Positions 16,839-25,740 of a stretch of DNA of 53,281 nt are shown piece by piece. Made by a program: the position numbers and the translations under genes. Under the pieces are notes generated by a model, which was not told the origin of the DNA, did not search any database, and saw only the letters and a list, made by a program, of their open reading frames with translations. This DNA is from Marinifilum sp. (GTDB lineage: Bacteria; Bacteroidota; Bacteroidia; Bacteroidales; CG2-30-32-10): positions 1-53,281 of the forward strand of contig DYDE01000012.1 in NCBI GenBank assembly GCA_020718065.1, given 5' to 3'. Every line of letters starts with the position of its first letter. Positions within the stretch are counted from its first letter, which is position 1.

Positions 16839-18035
16839 ATGGAACATATTTTATCAAACAGAATCAACAATCTTTCCGAATCAGCTACATTAGCAATGGC
16901 TTGTCTTTGCAGAGAACTTAAATTACAAGGACATAATGTTATTGATTTAAGTCTTGGAGAACCCGATTTTAACACCCCAGACATTGTTAAAAATGCAGCT
17001 AAAGCTGCCATCGATAACAATTTTACATTCTATACCCCTGTTTCTGGTTATTTGGATTTGAGAAAAGCTATTTGCAATAAACTTAAAAGAGATAACAACC
17101 TCGATTATGCACCTGATCAGATTGTAGTTTCAAACGGAGCAAAACATTCTATTGCAAATGCGGTTTTGTGTCTTGTTAATCCTGGTGATGAAGTAATTGT
17201 TCCTGCTCCTTACTGGGTATCATATTCCGAAATTATTAAATTAGCTGAAGGGGTTCCGGTTTATATTGAAGCAAAAATAGATTCTGATTTTAAAGTAACA
17301 CCCGAACAAGTTGAAGCTGCTATAACACCGAAAACAAAATTATTTTTATTCAGCTCACCCTGCAATCCCACTGGATCTGTATATTCAAGAGAAGAATTAA
17401 AAAAACTGGCTGATGTATTTGCTAAACATAAAAATATCTACATCATTTCTGATGAAATTTATGAACATATTAATTTTAATGGGGGACATCAAAGTCTTGC
17501 TCAATTCGATTTCATAAAAGAAAACGTAATAACGATCAATGGTGTATCAAAAGGATTTGCAATGACAGGATGGAGAATTGGATATATGGCTGCTCCTAAA
17601 TTTATTGCTAAAGCATGCGATAAACTACAAGGACAAATTACATCTGCGCCAAGTTCTATTGCACAAAAAGCAGCACTTATGGCTATGAATACCGATTTAT
17701 CTGTTGTAAGAGAAATGGTTAAAGTTTTTAAAGAAAGAAGAGACTTGGTATTAAGTCTTCTAAAAGAAATTCCAGGTTTAAAAACAAATACACCTGAAGG
17801 TGCTTTTTATGTTTACCCCGAAATTTCCTATTATATCGGAAAGTCTGATGGTAAAACTACAATAAAAACTGATGATGACTTTTGTATGTATATTTTAAAA
17901 TCTGTTCAGGTAGCAATTGTTCCTGGTTCTGCATTTGGAACACCCAATTACATAAGAATTTCCTATGCAACATCTAACGATTTACTAATTGAAGCAATCA
18001 AACGCATTAAAAAAGCCTTATCAGAACTCAAATAA
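16839..18035 (+). CDS. aspC: Aspartate aminotransferase-type PLP enzyme (class I)
   Basis: This enzyme transfers amino groups between aspartate and 2-oxoglutarate. The 398-residue protein shows 'LSLGEPDFNTPDIVKNAA', 'SNGAKHSIANAVL', 'SSPCNPTGSVYSREEL', 'ISDEIYEHINF' and the PLP-lysine motif 'INGVSKGFAMTGWRIGY'. It belongs to the AspB-like branch (I-gamma) rather than the E. coli AspC branch, so the symbol is a loose label; a broader substrate range is possible. It has its own promoter and ends at a strong terminator. Confidence 0.88.
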   Translation: MEHILSNRINNLSESATLAMACLCRELKLQGHNVIDLSLGEPDFNTPDIVKNAAKAAIDNNFTFYTPVSGYLDLRKAICNKLKRDNNLDYAPDQIVVSNGAKHSIANAVLCLVNPGDEVIVPAPYWVSYSEIIKLAEGVPVYIEAKIDSDFKVTPEQVEAAITPKTKLFLFSSPCNPTGSVYSREELKKLADVFAKHKNIYIISDEIYEHINFNGGHQSLAQFDFIKENVITINGVSKGFAMTGWRIGYMAAPKFIAKACDKLQGQITSAPSSIAQKAALMAMNTDLSVVREMVKVFKERRDLVLSLLKEIPGLKTNTPEGAFYVYPEISYYIGKSDGKTTIKTDDDFCMYILKSVQVAIVPGSAFGTPNYIRISYATSNDLLIEAIKRIKKALSELK

Positions 18036-18061
18036 CAACTATTATTATTCAATCTTAATAA

Positions 18062-18095
18062 AAAAGGGAGTATCGATTTAACGATACTCCCTTTT
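18062..18095. terminator. Bidirectional terminator
   Basis: AAAAGGGAGTATCG and CGATACTCCCTTTT form a perfect 14-bp stem with loop ATTTAA. A T-rich stretch follows on both strands, so it ends the rightward aminotransferase and the leftward gene that converges on it. Confidence 0.92.
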
Positions 18096-18116
18096 CTTTT
18101 TTGAAAATCTACTAAA

Positions 18117-18455
18117 TTAAATCTTTTCAAGTTTGAAAACAATTTTCATGTCAAATGTTTTATCAGATTTAAAATCTTTAACAACCATGTTTTCCAGTTC
18201 TTGTTTAACATAAACTGTTAATTCTATGTTACGAGAGTAAATATCATTTACTTTGATTTTACCTTTTTTATCAACAACTAAATTAACAAAAACATAGTCT
18301 TCAATTTGCTTGTCTTTTGCAAATGCAGGATATTGTAATTCTCTTTGTATCACTTTTACAATTTTGTTGGTACTTACTTTATCAGGACTATTTCCTGCAA
18401 ATGTTAAACTTACCATAAATATTGTGGCAATTGTCATTAATACTAATTTTTTCAT
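18117..18455 (-). CDS. Small exported TonB C-terminal-like protein
   Basis: The 112-residue product starts with a signal peptide ending near 'LTFAGNS'. The mature part 'ELQYPAFAKDKQIEDYVFVNLVVDKKGKIK' has the YP-x-A-x(n)-V-x-V-x-V-D-x-G-x-I pattern of the TonB C-terminal fold, without a membrane anchor or proline-rich spacer. It cannot act as an ordinary TonB. Many Bacteroidota carry such free-standing periplasmic proteins of unknown role. Confidence 0.7.
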   Translation of the reverse strand: MKKLVLMTIATIFMVSLTFAGNSPDKVSTNKIVKVIQRELQYPAFAKDKQIEDYVFVNLVVDKKGKIKVNDIYSRNIELTVYVKQELENMVVKDFKSDKTFDMKIVFKLEKI

Positions 18456-18742
18456 AATGTATAAGATTTAAGATTAATTTTTAATTTACAAATTGAGCAT
18501 AGAAATTCCATTGAACTAAATTCAAATTTTAACAATTTAAAATAATTATTGAATTTTTTAACGCTTTAGAACAATTGTTCGTATGCTATTTGTTATTTTA
18601 AACATAAGACGGTCTATTGCATAAATAAGTTACAAAAAAATTTAATTTATTTTCAAAATATACATAAACCCATTATTTATAAAGGAATTCAATATAAAAA
18701 AAAATAACAAAATCTTATTTTGAAATGAATCAAAAGAAAAAA

Positions 18743-19474
18743 TTATTTATTGAAAGATGAAATATTCTTCTCAGCTTTCTCTATATTTTCAATCGTTCCC
18801 AGATCGAACCAATAGGAACCGGAGTGATTATATGCAGCTATTTTATGATTTTCAGCTAAACGAATATAAACATTGGTAATAGAAAACACAGCGTCTTCAT
18901 CTAGATATTGAAAAATGGACGGATTAATTACATGAATTCCACTAAACGCCAGAGGTATTAATTCTTCTGATGTATTATTGCTTTTAATGATTGTATTATT
19001 CTTCAGGTTTTGCCATCCACATAGTTTATTATCTTTATCGAAAAGAAAATAGCGTGAAGTTTCCCGTGGCATTACCGCCAATGTTGCCAAAGATTGTGAT
19101 TGAATATGGCTCTCAATTAAACCATGTAAATTAATATCCGAAAGAACATCCACATTGTGAACAAGAAAAGGTTGATTGTCATTAAAAAACCAGGAGGCTT
19201 TTTTTAACCCACCTCCAGTATCGAGTAACAATGAAGATTCATCTGAGGTCGTTATATTAATGTCAAAATTGTTGTTTTTGTTGAGAAAGTCAATGATTTG
19301 TTCAGCAAAATGATGAATATTAATAATTATATCATTAAATCCATTCCTTTTCAATTTATTAATTAGTATTTCAAGTAGAGGAGTGTTATTAATCTTCACC
19401 AAAGCTTTTGGAATATGATTGGTTAATGGTTGCAGTCTGGTTCCCTTACCTGCAGCAAAAATCATTGCCTTCAT
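18743..19474 (-). CDS. Sugar-1-phosphate nucleotidyltransferase, MurU-like
   Basis: The 243-residue protein opens with 'MKAMIFAAGKGTRLQPLTNHIPKAL', the nucleotidyltransferase signature, and has 'VHNVDVLSDI' as the metal-binding Asp block. Size and form fit MurU, which activates N-acetylmuramate 1-phosphate with UTP in cell-wall recycling. The kinase-RapZ fusion upstream matches the AmgK-MurU pair known from Pseudomonas, which supports that role. Its ATG overlaps the stop of a 42-residue ORF by four bases. A general glucose-1-phosphate-type transferase cannot be excluded. Confidence 0.8.
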   Translation of the reverse strand: MKAMIFAAGKGTRLQPLTNHIPKALVKINNTPLLEILINKLKRNGFNDIIINIHHFAEQIIDFLNKNNNFDINITTSDESSLLLDTGGGLKKASWFFNDNQPFLVHNVDVLSDINLHGLIESHIQSQSLATLAVMPRETSRYFLFDKDNKLCGWQNLKNNTIIKSNNTSEELIPLAFSGIHVINPSIFQYLDEDAVFSITNVYIRLAENHKIAAYNHSGSYWFDLGTIENIEKAEKNISSFNK

Positions 19475-19599
19475 TTCTTTATCTCTTTGGGTTTACACAA
19501 ATGCTTTTCTTTCTTTGCCGTACTTCCACATTTTTTGCAAATATAATTTGCAATCTCTGAATCTGATTTAATATTATCTTTACAGTTCTTTTTAGTCAT
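19471..19599 (-). CDS. 42-residue zinc-ribbon-like protein, missed by the ORF track
   Basis: The reverse strand reads from ATG at 19599 to TGA at 19471. The product is Lys-rich and carries 'YICKKCGSTAKKEKHLCKP', a Cys-x2-Cys plus His-x-Cys cluster that could bind one zinc. Its TGA overlaps the murU-like ATG in the form ATGA, and it begins 29 bases after the kinase-RapZ gene, so it sits as a coupled middle gene of a three-gene operon. The coupling and cysteine pattern argue for a real gene; function is unknown. Confidence 0.65.
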   Translation of the reverse strand: MTKKNCKDNIKSDSEIANYICKKCGSTAKKEKHLCKPKEIKK

Positions 19600-19628
19600 A
19601 GAAATTTAACATTTTTCATCATTATTAT

Positions 19629-21047
19629 CTACCAGTTTCTTTTTTCGCAATGATTAAGCTCAATTGTAATATTATATTTCTCCATTAAATGTTTATATAA
19701 ATTTTCAGCACAATAAACCGAACGATGTCTTCCGCCAGTGCAACCAAAACTAACCATTAAATTTGAAAAATCCCGTTCAATATACCTTTCTACAGATTTA
19801 TCAACTAATGCATAAATGTGTGAAAGAAATTCATCTGTTTCTTTCTGGTTTTTTAAAAAATCAATTACTGTTTTATCTTTTCCTGTATAGTTTTTGTATT
19901 CATTATATTTTCCAGGATTATGCAGTGCACGGCAATCAAATACAAAACCACCACCATTACCGCTATTATCTTGCGGAATTCCTTTGCAATAGGAAAAACT
20001 ATTGATTTTAACATTGAGATTATGAGTGACCTTAAATGTTGATTTGCTATTCTCCTTATCAATAAGATGTTCAATAACTTTAGTTAACTCAGGTATCGGA
20101 ATAGTAATATGCTTGGACAACAGCAACCATTTAAGATTATTAACAGCATAAGGAATACTTTGAAGAAAGTGTTCTTTTTTTTCATACAATCCCCTAAATC
20201 CATAAGCTCCCATTGCTTGCAAAATTCTTATTAATACATACCCATAATAGAATCTTATAAATTTGTTTTTATCAACTTTTATATACTTACTAATTGTTTC
20301 TATATAATATTCGAGCAATTCATCTCTTAATGATTGAGAAAGATTTGCTTTAGCATCAAACAGCAAAGAGGCAATATCGTATTGCAAAGCACCTTTACGT
20401 CCACCCTGATAATCTATAAAATAGGGTACATTATCATAAATCATTATATTTCGCGATTGCATATCGCGGTATAAAAAATAACTACAGTCTGCTTCAAGCA
20501 GAAAATCAGAAAAAGTATTGAAGTCATCTTCTAATTTCTGTTCATCAAAAGGAGTATTAGAAAGTTTTAGATAATAATATTTGAAATAGCTCAAATCCCA
20601 CATCATCGACTGTTTATCGAATGCTGCACGGGGATAACACTTATTGTAATCAAGCTCCTTCCCTCCTATTATCTGAAATTCAGGAAGATTTTCTATAATC
20701 TTCTTATATAAATTTTTTATCTCATTTTCTGTTTTATCAGAATTTAATAAAGAAAAGAGCGTAATGTCTCCCAGGTCTTTTTGAAGATATGAATTATTAT
20801 CAATGTCTGAAACATATATCTCAGGAACATTAAGTTTTTGGGTTAAGAAGTGATTCGAAAAACTAAGAAAAGCTTCATTTTCTTTACGATCAAGATTATA
20901 AACCCCAATTACTGTTTTGGTATTCCCAAATATTCTATAATAAGACCGACTCGAACCAGATTGAGGCAAAGGTTTTATTTGCACTACTGTCTCATTAGCC
21001 CACTTTTCAAATAAATCTGAAACTATTTTTTTTTGATTTGTTTTCAA
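19629..21047 (-). CDS. Fusion of AmgK-like sugar kinase and RapZ C-terminal-like domain
   Basis: Residues 1-330 look like an aminoglycoside-phosphotransferase-fold kinase: 'LPQSGSSRSYYRI' near the start, catalytic 'YFLYRDMQSRNIMI' (Brenner-type loop with Asp) and 'YFIDYQGGRKG'. This resembles AmgK, which phosphorylates N-acetylmuramate or GlcNAc. Residues from about 345 match the RapZ C-terminal domain: 'GGGFVFDCRALHNPG' and 'MVSFGCTGGRHRSVYCAE'. In E. coli, RapZ senses glucosamine-6-phosphate and controls GlmS synthesis. The fusion puts a cell-wall-sugar kinase and an amino-sugar-sensing domain in one chain. It leads the operon with the zinc-ribbon ORF and murU-like gene. Confidence 0.88.
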   Translation of the reverse strand: MKTNQKKIVSDLFEKWANETVVQIKPLPQSGSSRSYYRIFGNTKTVIGVYNLDRKENEAFLSFSNHFLTQKLNVPEIYVSDIDNNSYLQKDLGDITLFSLLNSDKTENEIKNLYKKIIENLPEFQIIGGKELDYNKCYPRAAFDKQSMMWDLSYFKYYYLKLSNTPFDEQKLEDDFNTFSDFLLEADCSYFLYRDMQSRNIMIYDNVPYFIDYQGGRKGALQYDIASLLFDAKANLSQSLRDELLEYYIETISKYIKVDKNKFIRFYYGYVLIRILQAMGAYGFRGLYEKKEHFLQSIPYAVNNLKWLLLSKHITIPIPELTKVIEHLIDKENSKSTFKVTHNLNVKINSFSYCKGIPQDNSGNGGGFVFDCRALHNPGKYNEYKNYTGKDKTVIDFLKNQKETDEFLSHIYALVDKSVERYIERDFSNLMVSFGCTGGRHRSVYCAENLYKHLMEKYNITIELNHCEKRNW

Positions 21048-21065
21048 TACAATTAAATTATTTCA

Positions 21066-21548
21066 TTATTCATAGGGTACAGGACGATAAATCATAACTT
21101 TACCTTTTACAATATGATTTATATTCAGTTTTCCTATGGTTACTTTCTTTCCGCCATAGCCTGTATTTTGTTCTGCAACTTCATACACACCCTTGCTTAT
21201 AACTTTGTAAACAATGGAAGTATGTTGTTTCATTGTTTCGGTGTATTTTGTATTGCCTTCTGTATATTTTACAACTACGTCTTTATATTGAATGATATCA
21301 CCAGGATAAATACTATCCTTTTTGGGGTTTAACAATTTACCATAAACTAATTTCCCTTCCCAGTCTGCTTTAACCTTAATCAATGCTTTATTTGCCAAAT
21401 CCCAGCACTCTCCCCTGTCAACTTTTTTACCCATTACCGAATTTACATATTCTATAATTTGTTTATTCATTTCAGGAATTTGCGAATGAGATTTCCCATT
21501 AATAAACAAACAAAATATAATGACAGGCAATAATAATTTTTTTATCAT
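21066..21548 (-). CDS. Exported NlpC/BBC1-like putative cysteine peptidase
   Basis: A signal peptide ends near 'KSHSQ'. The 160-residue protein has 'GECWDLANKAL' with a candidate catalytic Cys, 'YPGDIIQYKDVV', 'QHTSIVYKV' with a candidate His, and 'AEQNTG' as a possible third residue. This order matches papain-like NlpC/P60 relatives such as the BBC1/AIM3 group. The enzyme activity and substrate are inferred only. It lies 18 bases upstream of the kinase-RapZ gene and may share its transcript, which would fit a peptidoglycan link. Confidence 0.65.
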   Translation of the reverse strand: MIKKLLLPVIIFCLFINGKSHSQIPEMNKQIIEYVNSVMGKKVDRGECWDLANKALIKVKADWEGKLVYGKLLNPKKDSIYPGDIIQYKDVVVKYTEGNTKYTETMKQHTSIVYKVISKGVYEVAEQNTGYGGKKVTIGKLNINHIVKGKVMIYRPVPYE

Positions 21549-21593
21549 ATTTCTATTACTTTTTAAATTTTAAACCAAATTTAGTGATAAAAT

Positions 21594-22577
21594 TTAAAGT
21601 GAAACTTTATATATTTTTCCTTTTTCAGATGTTATTAACAATAATTTATTTGTAAGAATGGTAATAGAAAATAAGTTATCATCACAAAACTTTTTGGCAA
21701 GTTTCCAATTATTTCCTCCATCTTCAGTAATCATTAGCAAACCATCAGAACCAACAGCATAGCCAATATTGGTATCTCCAAATTTTATATCATTAAAATG
21801 GGTTCTTTTCTCAAATGCTTTGTTGGGTTTAACAATCGTTTTCCAATTATTACCTGCATTTTGGGTTTTATATATCCCGCCATTATAACCTACTGCAACT
21901 CCATTATCCTTATCTCCAAAATAAACAGAAGTAAAAAAATCTCCCTTAATTGAACATAATTGATAACTCAGTCCCCCATCATTGGTTTTGTATATAACAC
22001 CATAACCTGAAAGGTAACCATTAAGCTCATCTATAAAGTAGATTCCTTTTAATTCATTTTCAAATGTTTTGAAAATCCAATTGTTACCAGCATCTGTTGT
22101 TTTATAGATCAATCCCGAATCATAGTTTTGTCCTCCAACCATTAAAAATTCATTCTCATTAAAAAAGAAAAAGTTTTTAAATGCTGTTCTTTGATATTTA
22201 TCTCGTGGTATGGTGTCAAACCAAAATTCATTCCAGTTCTCACCCCTATCATTGGTAGTGAGCAACAACATACTATCTCCTCCTGCATAACCTTTGCTAT
22301 CATCTACAAAATGCAGGTTATAAACACTTCGCAAGTTGCTCGAATAAACCTTTTTCCAGTTGTTTCCATTATTCGTTGTTTTGAAAATCGCTCCATAATC
22401 AAATTGCCTGCCTCCACATGCAAAACCAACCGAATCGCTTAGAAATATTATTTTATGTATATTGATATTTTCGTTTACCGACAATACTTCAAAACTAACG
22501 CTTATCGTTTCTTCTTTCCTACAAGCACCAAACAGAAATAATAAACAAACCAATAAAACACTATACTTTTGCAGCAT
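21594..22577 (-). CDS. YCF48-like beta-propeller lipoprotein
   Basis: A lipoprotein signal ends at 'LFLFGACRK'. The mature protein has repeated blades with '[11 protein letters not shown]', 'TTNDRGENW', '[10 protein letters not shown]' and 'TEDGGNNWK', the hallmark of YCF48/BNR-type propellers. In cyanobacteria YCF48 helps photosystem II assembly; here the fold only implies a surface binding or scaffold role. Its start overlaps the end of rsmA by 17 bases. A related propeller with a T9SS tail is at 29840-31045. Confidence 0.85.
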   Translation of the reverse strand: MLQKYSVLLVCLLFLFGACRKEETISVSFEVLSVNENINIHKIIFLSDSVGFACGGRQFDYGAIFKTTNNGNNWKKVYSSNLRSVYNLHFVDDSKGYAGGDSMLLLTTNDRGENWNEFWFDTIPRDKYQRTAFKNFFFFNENEFLMVGGQNYDSGLIYKTTDAGNNWIFKTFENELKGIYFIDELNGYLSGYGVIYKTNDGGLSYQLCSIKGDFFTSVYFGDKDNGVAVGYNGGIYKTQNAGNNWKTIVKPNKAFEKRTHFNDIKFGDTNIGYAVGSDGLLMITEDGGNNWKLAKKFCDDNLFSITILTNKLLLITSEKGKIYKVSL

Positions 22578-23331
22578 AATTTGTAATTTTTATAAAATCG
22601 CTCACATTCAATTGCTCTGCACGTTTATTGAACAACTCCTCAGAAGTGTATTTATTATCAATACCTATACATTTCAAAGCATTTCTTAATGTTTTTCTAC
22701 GCTGATTAAACGCTGTTTTCACGATCAACTTAAAAAGTTTTTCATCGCAATCAAGCGATACAACATCATTTCTTCTTAACCTTATAACTGCTGATTTCAC
22801 TTTTGGAGGAGGAATAAATACTGTTTCATTAACTATGAACAAATACTCAATATTATAAAACGCTTGCAAAAGCACACTCAGTATCCCATATGTTTTTGAA
22901 CCTGGTTTTGCAGCAATTCTGAGCGCAACCTCATTCTGAAACATCCCAACAACCTCTGGTATCTGATTTCTATAATTTAACACCTTAAATAAAATCTGTG
23001 AAGATATATTATATGGAAAATTTCCGATTATACTAAAGTTGTCTGTAAAAAGCATACCTAGATCATACTTCAAAAAATCTCCCAAGATCAAGCGATCGCC
23101 CAATTGAGGATAGTGTTGCTTCATATATTCAATAGACTCCCTGTCAATATCAATTATATACAGGTTTTTATCAGGTTTCTGAATAAGGTATTTAGTAAGA
23201 ACACCCATCCCCGCTCCTATTTCGATAATATTAGAAGATTTATCATCCAGTGAATCAACAATTTTAGCGGCAATATCTTCATCTTTCAGAAAATGTTGAC
23301 CAAGATGTTTTTTAGGTTTTACGAAAGTCAT
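22561..23331 (-). CDS. rsmA: 16S rRNA dimethyladenosine transferase RsmA (KsgA)
   Basis: RsmA dimethylates two adjacent adenosines near the 3' end of 16S rRNA. The 256-residue protein begins '[17 protein letters not shown]', has the SAM site '[14 protein letters not shown]' and the catalytic motif '[14 protein letters not shown]', and the '[12 protein letters not shown]' and '[12 protein letters not shown]' blocks. All are standard. It overlaps the lipoprotein gene downstream by 17 bases. Confidence 0.97.
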   Translation of the reverse strand: MTFVKPKKHLGQHFLKDEDIAAKIVDSLDDKSSNIIEIGAGMGVLTKYLIQKPDKNLYIIDIDRESIEYMKQHYPQLGDRLILGDFLKYDLGMLFTDNFSIIGNFPYNISSQILFKVLNYRNQIPEVVGMFQNEVALRIAAKPGSKTYGILSVLLQAFYNIEYLFIVNETVFIPPPKVKSAVIRLRRNDVVSLDCDEKLFKLIVKTAFNQRRKTLRNALKCIGIDNKYTSEELFNKRAEQLNVSDFIKITNYAAKV

Positions 23332-23490
23332 ATCAATAAAGGGGTTGTTCCAATAATGCTAAGTTAATACTATTTAATTTGGTTGTTTTTGAAATGAAAT
23401 TGTTAAATTGTTTTATTGCTTTATTGTTATTAATTAAAAGTATAAATAAAGAATAGCAATTTAACAATCAATATAAACAATTTAACCATT

Positions 23491-24336
23491 TTATATATTA
23501 TTTAAAAATATACTTTCTCCTATTTTGCCTGTAATACCCGCCTGGTATATCCTTTCAAAATAATTGACAATACCTTTTTTTCCTTCAGTACCCAAATCTC
23601 TGGTATAATTATTTACATACAATTGAATATGTTTATTTATCACCTCCTCATCCATTTCCTGTGCAAGTTTTTTAATAAACGCTGACGAGGAAGCTGGATT
23701 ATTCATTGCAAAGTCTATACTTTTCCTTAGTAATCTATTTATTTTTTGCTTATCCTCTACCGGAATATCTTTTCTAATAGCAATTCCACCAAGAGGTATT
23801 GGCATATGTGTTAAAGTTTCCCAATACTCACCTAGATCAATGATCTTTTTCAATCCTTTTGCCTGATAGGTGAATCTGTTTTCATGAATAATAACGCCCG
23901 CCTCTACCCTACCAATTATTATTGCTTCTTCAATTTCCGAAAAGAGCATTTCTTTCTTATTTTTTGCATTAGGAAAAGCAATACCAAGTAAACTATTGGC
24001 TGTTGTGTTCTTTCCGGGAATGGCAATGCTCAAATTTTCGACATCGCTCAAAGTATATTCATTTTTACTTATAAGAATAGGACCACAATTTTTACCCAAC
24101 GCACTTCCGGAATCCAGCAACTCATAATCACTTGCAACATTTGCAAATGCAAAAAAACTTAGTTTTGTAATATCAAGTTCTTTATTAAAAGCTTTGTTGT
24201 TCAATTCTTCCACATCTGCAATCACAGGAATAAATTCAATTCCATCAGCAGCTATCTTGTTATTTATCAATGCATCGAAAATAAAAGTATCATTAGGACA
24301 AGGAGAAAAACCAAGGGTATATTTTACAGACAACAT
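23491..24336 (-). CDS. mqnD: 1,4-dihydroxy-6-naphthoate synthase MqnD (futalosine menaquinone pathway)
   Basis: MqnD converts cyclic de-hypoxanthinyl futalosine to 1,4-dihydroxy-6-naphthoate. The protein shows the family start 'YTLGFSPCPNDTFIFDALI', 'IPGKNTTANSLLGIAFP' and 'GVIIHENRFTYQAKGL'. The track starts it at a TTG (24354), but the ATG at 24336 is preferred: the TTG lies within a promoter -7 element and the extra residues are not part of the family. Length from the ATG is 281 residues. Presence implies menaquinone-based respiration by the futalosine route. Confidence 0.94.
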   Translation of the reverse strand: MLSVKYTLGFSPCPNDTFIFDALINNKIAADGIEFIPVIADVEELNNKAFNKELDITKLSFFAFANVASDYELLDSGSALGKNCGPILISKNEYTLSDVENLSIAIPGKNTTANSLLGIAFPNAKNKKEMLFSEIEEAIIIGRVEAGVIIHENRFTYQAKGLKKIIDLGEYWETLTHMPIPLGGIAIRKDIPVEDKQKINRLLRKSIDFAMNNPASSSAFIKKLAQEMDEEVINKHIQLYVNNYTRDLGTEGKKGIVNYFERIYQAGITGKIGESIFLNNI

Positions 24337-24351
24337 ATTAAAAATAAAAAA

Positions 24352-24359
24352 CAAAGATA
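24352..24359 (-). promoter_or_regulatory. Probable -7 element for mqnD
   Basis: On the reverse strand TATCTTTG matches TAnnTTTG, 15 bases upstream of the ATG at 24336. It overlaps the TTG proposed as start in the track. No matching -33 TTTG is evident. Confidence 0.4.
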
Positions 24360-24661
24360 ATCATATCCATTTTAAATTAGAAAATTAGATGATGAATGAT
24401 GGGATAATTAGATAATGAGATGATTAAAAGATGGAATGATAAAATAAAAAAGGAATTCTTTGAAGTAGGCATATATCAATAGAAAACCTGCCAGGTTCTA
24501 AAAACATGGCAGGTAAAGCAAATTTAATTATATTGCTATTTTAATGATTGATGATAACTTTTCAAAACTTAATATCCACTCCATTTTCAGATCAATTAAA
24601 AAATAAATGGATATATACTACTCCATTTTTTCCATTCCTTAAAATATTTTTCATCATAATC
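24360..24661. other. Gene-free stretch with degenerate short repeats
   Basis: Around 24385-24445 there is low-complexity sequence built from variants of GATGA, TAATTAGATAATGA and AAAAGATGGAATGAT. After the palindrome at 24486 comes a decayed left end of the 42-bp array ('TAAAATATTTTTCATCATAAT'). No gene is seen. Confidence 0.6.
24486..24514. repeat. Palindromic element ACCTGCCA...TGGCAGGT
   Basis: An 8-bp inverted repeat encloses a 13-base centre. The outer CCTGCC/GGCAGG is shared with the palindromes at 50752-50791 and 52012-52050, which suggests a dispersed short palindromic repeat family with variable centres. Confidence 0.65.
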
Positions 24662-24971
24662 ACTCCAATTTTGGAGTAGTATAAAATATTTTTCAAACAT
24701 CATACTCCAATTTTGGAGTAACATAAAATATTTTTCAAACCTCGTACTCCAATTTTGGAGTAGCATAAAATATTTTTCAAACATCATACTCCAATTTTGG
24801 AGTAGCATAAAATATTTTTCAAACATCGTACTCCAATTTTGGAGTAACATAAAATATTTTTCAAACATCGTACTCCAATTTTGGAGTAGTATAAAATATT
24901 TTTCAAACATCATACTCCAATTTTGGAGTAACATAAAATATTTTTCAAACATCATACTCCAATTTTGGAGT
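24662..24971. repeat. Tandem array of 42-bp units, each with a 16-bp inverted repeat
   Basis: ACTCCAATTTTGGAGT begins at 24662, 24704, 24746, 24788, 24830, 24872, 24914 and 24956, an exact 42-base period. Between copies the sequence is nearly constant (ATAAAATATTTTTCAAACATC with few changes). The inverted repeat has 7-bp arms around TT. A 42-base period is 14 codons, so the leftward ORF of the track (24596-24988) stays open automatically and starts at a TTG; I treat it as a shadow. The constant 'spacers' rule out CRISPR. Confidence 0.9.
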
Positions 24972-25201
24972 ACTAACCATGAAGTCAATTATCAAAGGTT
25001 TCGATTTTTTACTCTTTTAAAAACATTTTTTTCGAAATGCTCTAAAAATAAAATACAGACCCTAAAATATTTTTTTATTATGGCGTTTTTATAATAAACA
25101 ATATCAATTAAAAATATCTGTAATAATCTGTAAAATCTCTACTACCTGTAGTAATTTTAGTTATAGTAAATTATCAGAGTGCCCTCTTTTTTTTAAAATT
25201 T

Positions 25202-25244
25202 ATGTAAAATATATTTGACATGATGTAAAATATGTTTATCTTTG
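25202..25244 (+). promoter_or_regulatory. Promoter with two direct operator-like repeats
   Basis: TTTG at 25214-25217 and TATCTTTG at 25237-25244 are separated by 19 bases, a good Bacteroidetes promoter. ATGTAAAATAT occurs twice, at 25202-25212 and 25223-25233, 21 bases apart (two helical turns), flanking the -33 box and filling the spacer. This is a natural place for the XRE regulator encoded 500 bases downstream to bind. Confidence 0.65.
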
Positions 25245-25292
25245 TGTCGAAATTGTTTTACAATAATAAAAAAAATTAAAGAGGAATTTAAA

Positions 25293-25739
25293 ATGTATCG
25301 AAGAGAAAAACAAATACTTGTATCATTAATCAGTACCATCCTCATTCTGGGATTCTATTCCCTATTTGTATATCAAAAATATATAGCTGGAAATATGGAG
25401 ATTATTAATGACTTTAAATTCTGGGGAAAAGCATTCCTGATCTTGATACCAGTTACAATTGTAGCACAAATCATCATTCATATTGTGTTTTTCATCATCA
25501 ACAAAATTGTTACAAATGAAGATATACCCATGATTAATGATGAACGTGACAAATTAATTGAACTAAAAGCCATAAGGATCTCTCACTGGGTGTTCATTGT
25601 TGGCTTTTTGCTGTCAATGGGGTCACAAGCTATTGGGATGCAGCCCTGGGTGATGTTCATTACGCTTATATATTCTGGCTTTTTTGCAGCCATAGCTTCA
25701 GAAATTGCAAAGATTTATTTTTATCGGAAGGGATTTTAA
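25293..25739 (+). CDS. Four-helix membrane protein paired with an XRE regulator
   Basis: The 148-residue product has about four hydrophobic helices ('ILVSLISTILILGFYSLFVY', 'FLILIPVTIVAQIIIHIVFF', 'HWVFIVGFLLSMG', 'VMFITLIYSGFFAAIA') and the cytoplasmic block 'INDERDKLIELKAIRIS' between helices 2 and 3. This resembles DUF2178-type proteins that accompany small XRE regulators. The track starts at a TTG (25242) that lies inside the promoter; the ATG at 25293, preceded by AAGAGGA, is preferred. The XRE gene follows after one base. Function is unknown. Confidence 0.8.
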   Translation: MYRREKQILVSLISTILILGFYSLFVYQKYIAGNMEIINDFKFWGKAFLILIPVTIVAQIIIHIVFFIINKIVTNEDIPMINDERDKLIELKAIRISHWVFIVGFLLSMGSQAIGMQPWVMFITLIYSGFFAAIASEIAKIYFYRKGF

Positions 25740-25740
25740 T

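Noticed and set aside
24662-24971. CRISPR array
   Set aside because: The period is regular, but the sequence between palindromes is almost constant rather than unique, and no cas genes are nearby.
24596-24988. Leftward 130-residue ORF of 'LQNWSMMFEKYF' repeats
   Set aside because: It starts at TTG, is entirely due to a 42-base (14-codon) repeat that keeps any stop-free frame open, and has no ribosome site or partner gene. It is treated as a DNA repeat, although a repeat protein is not fully excluded.
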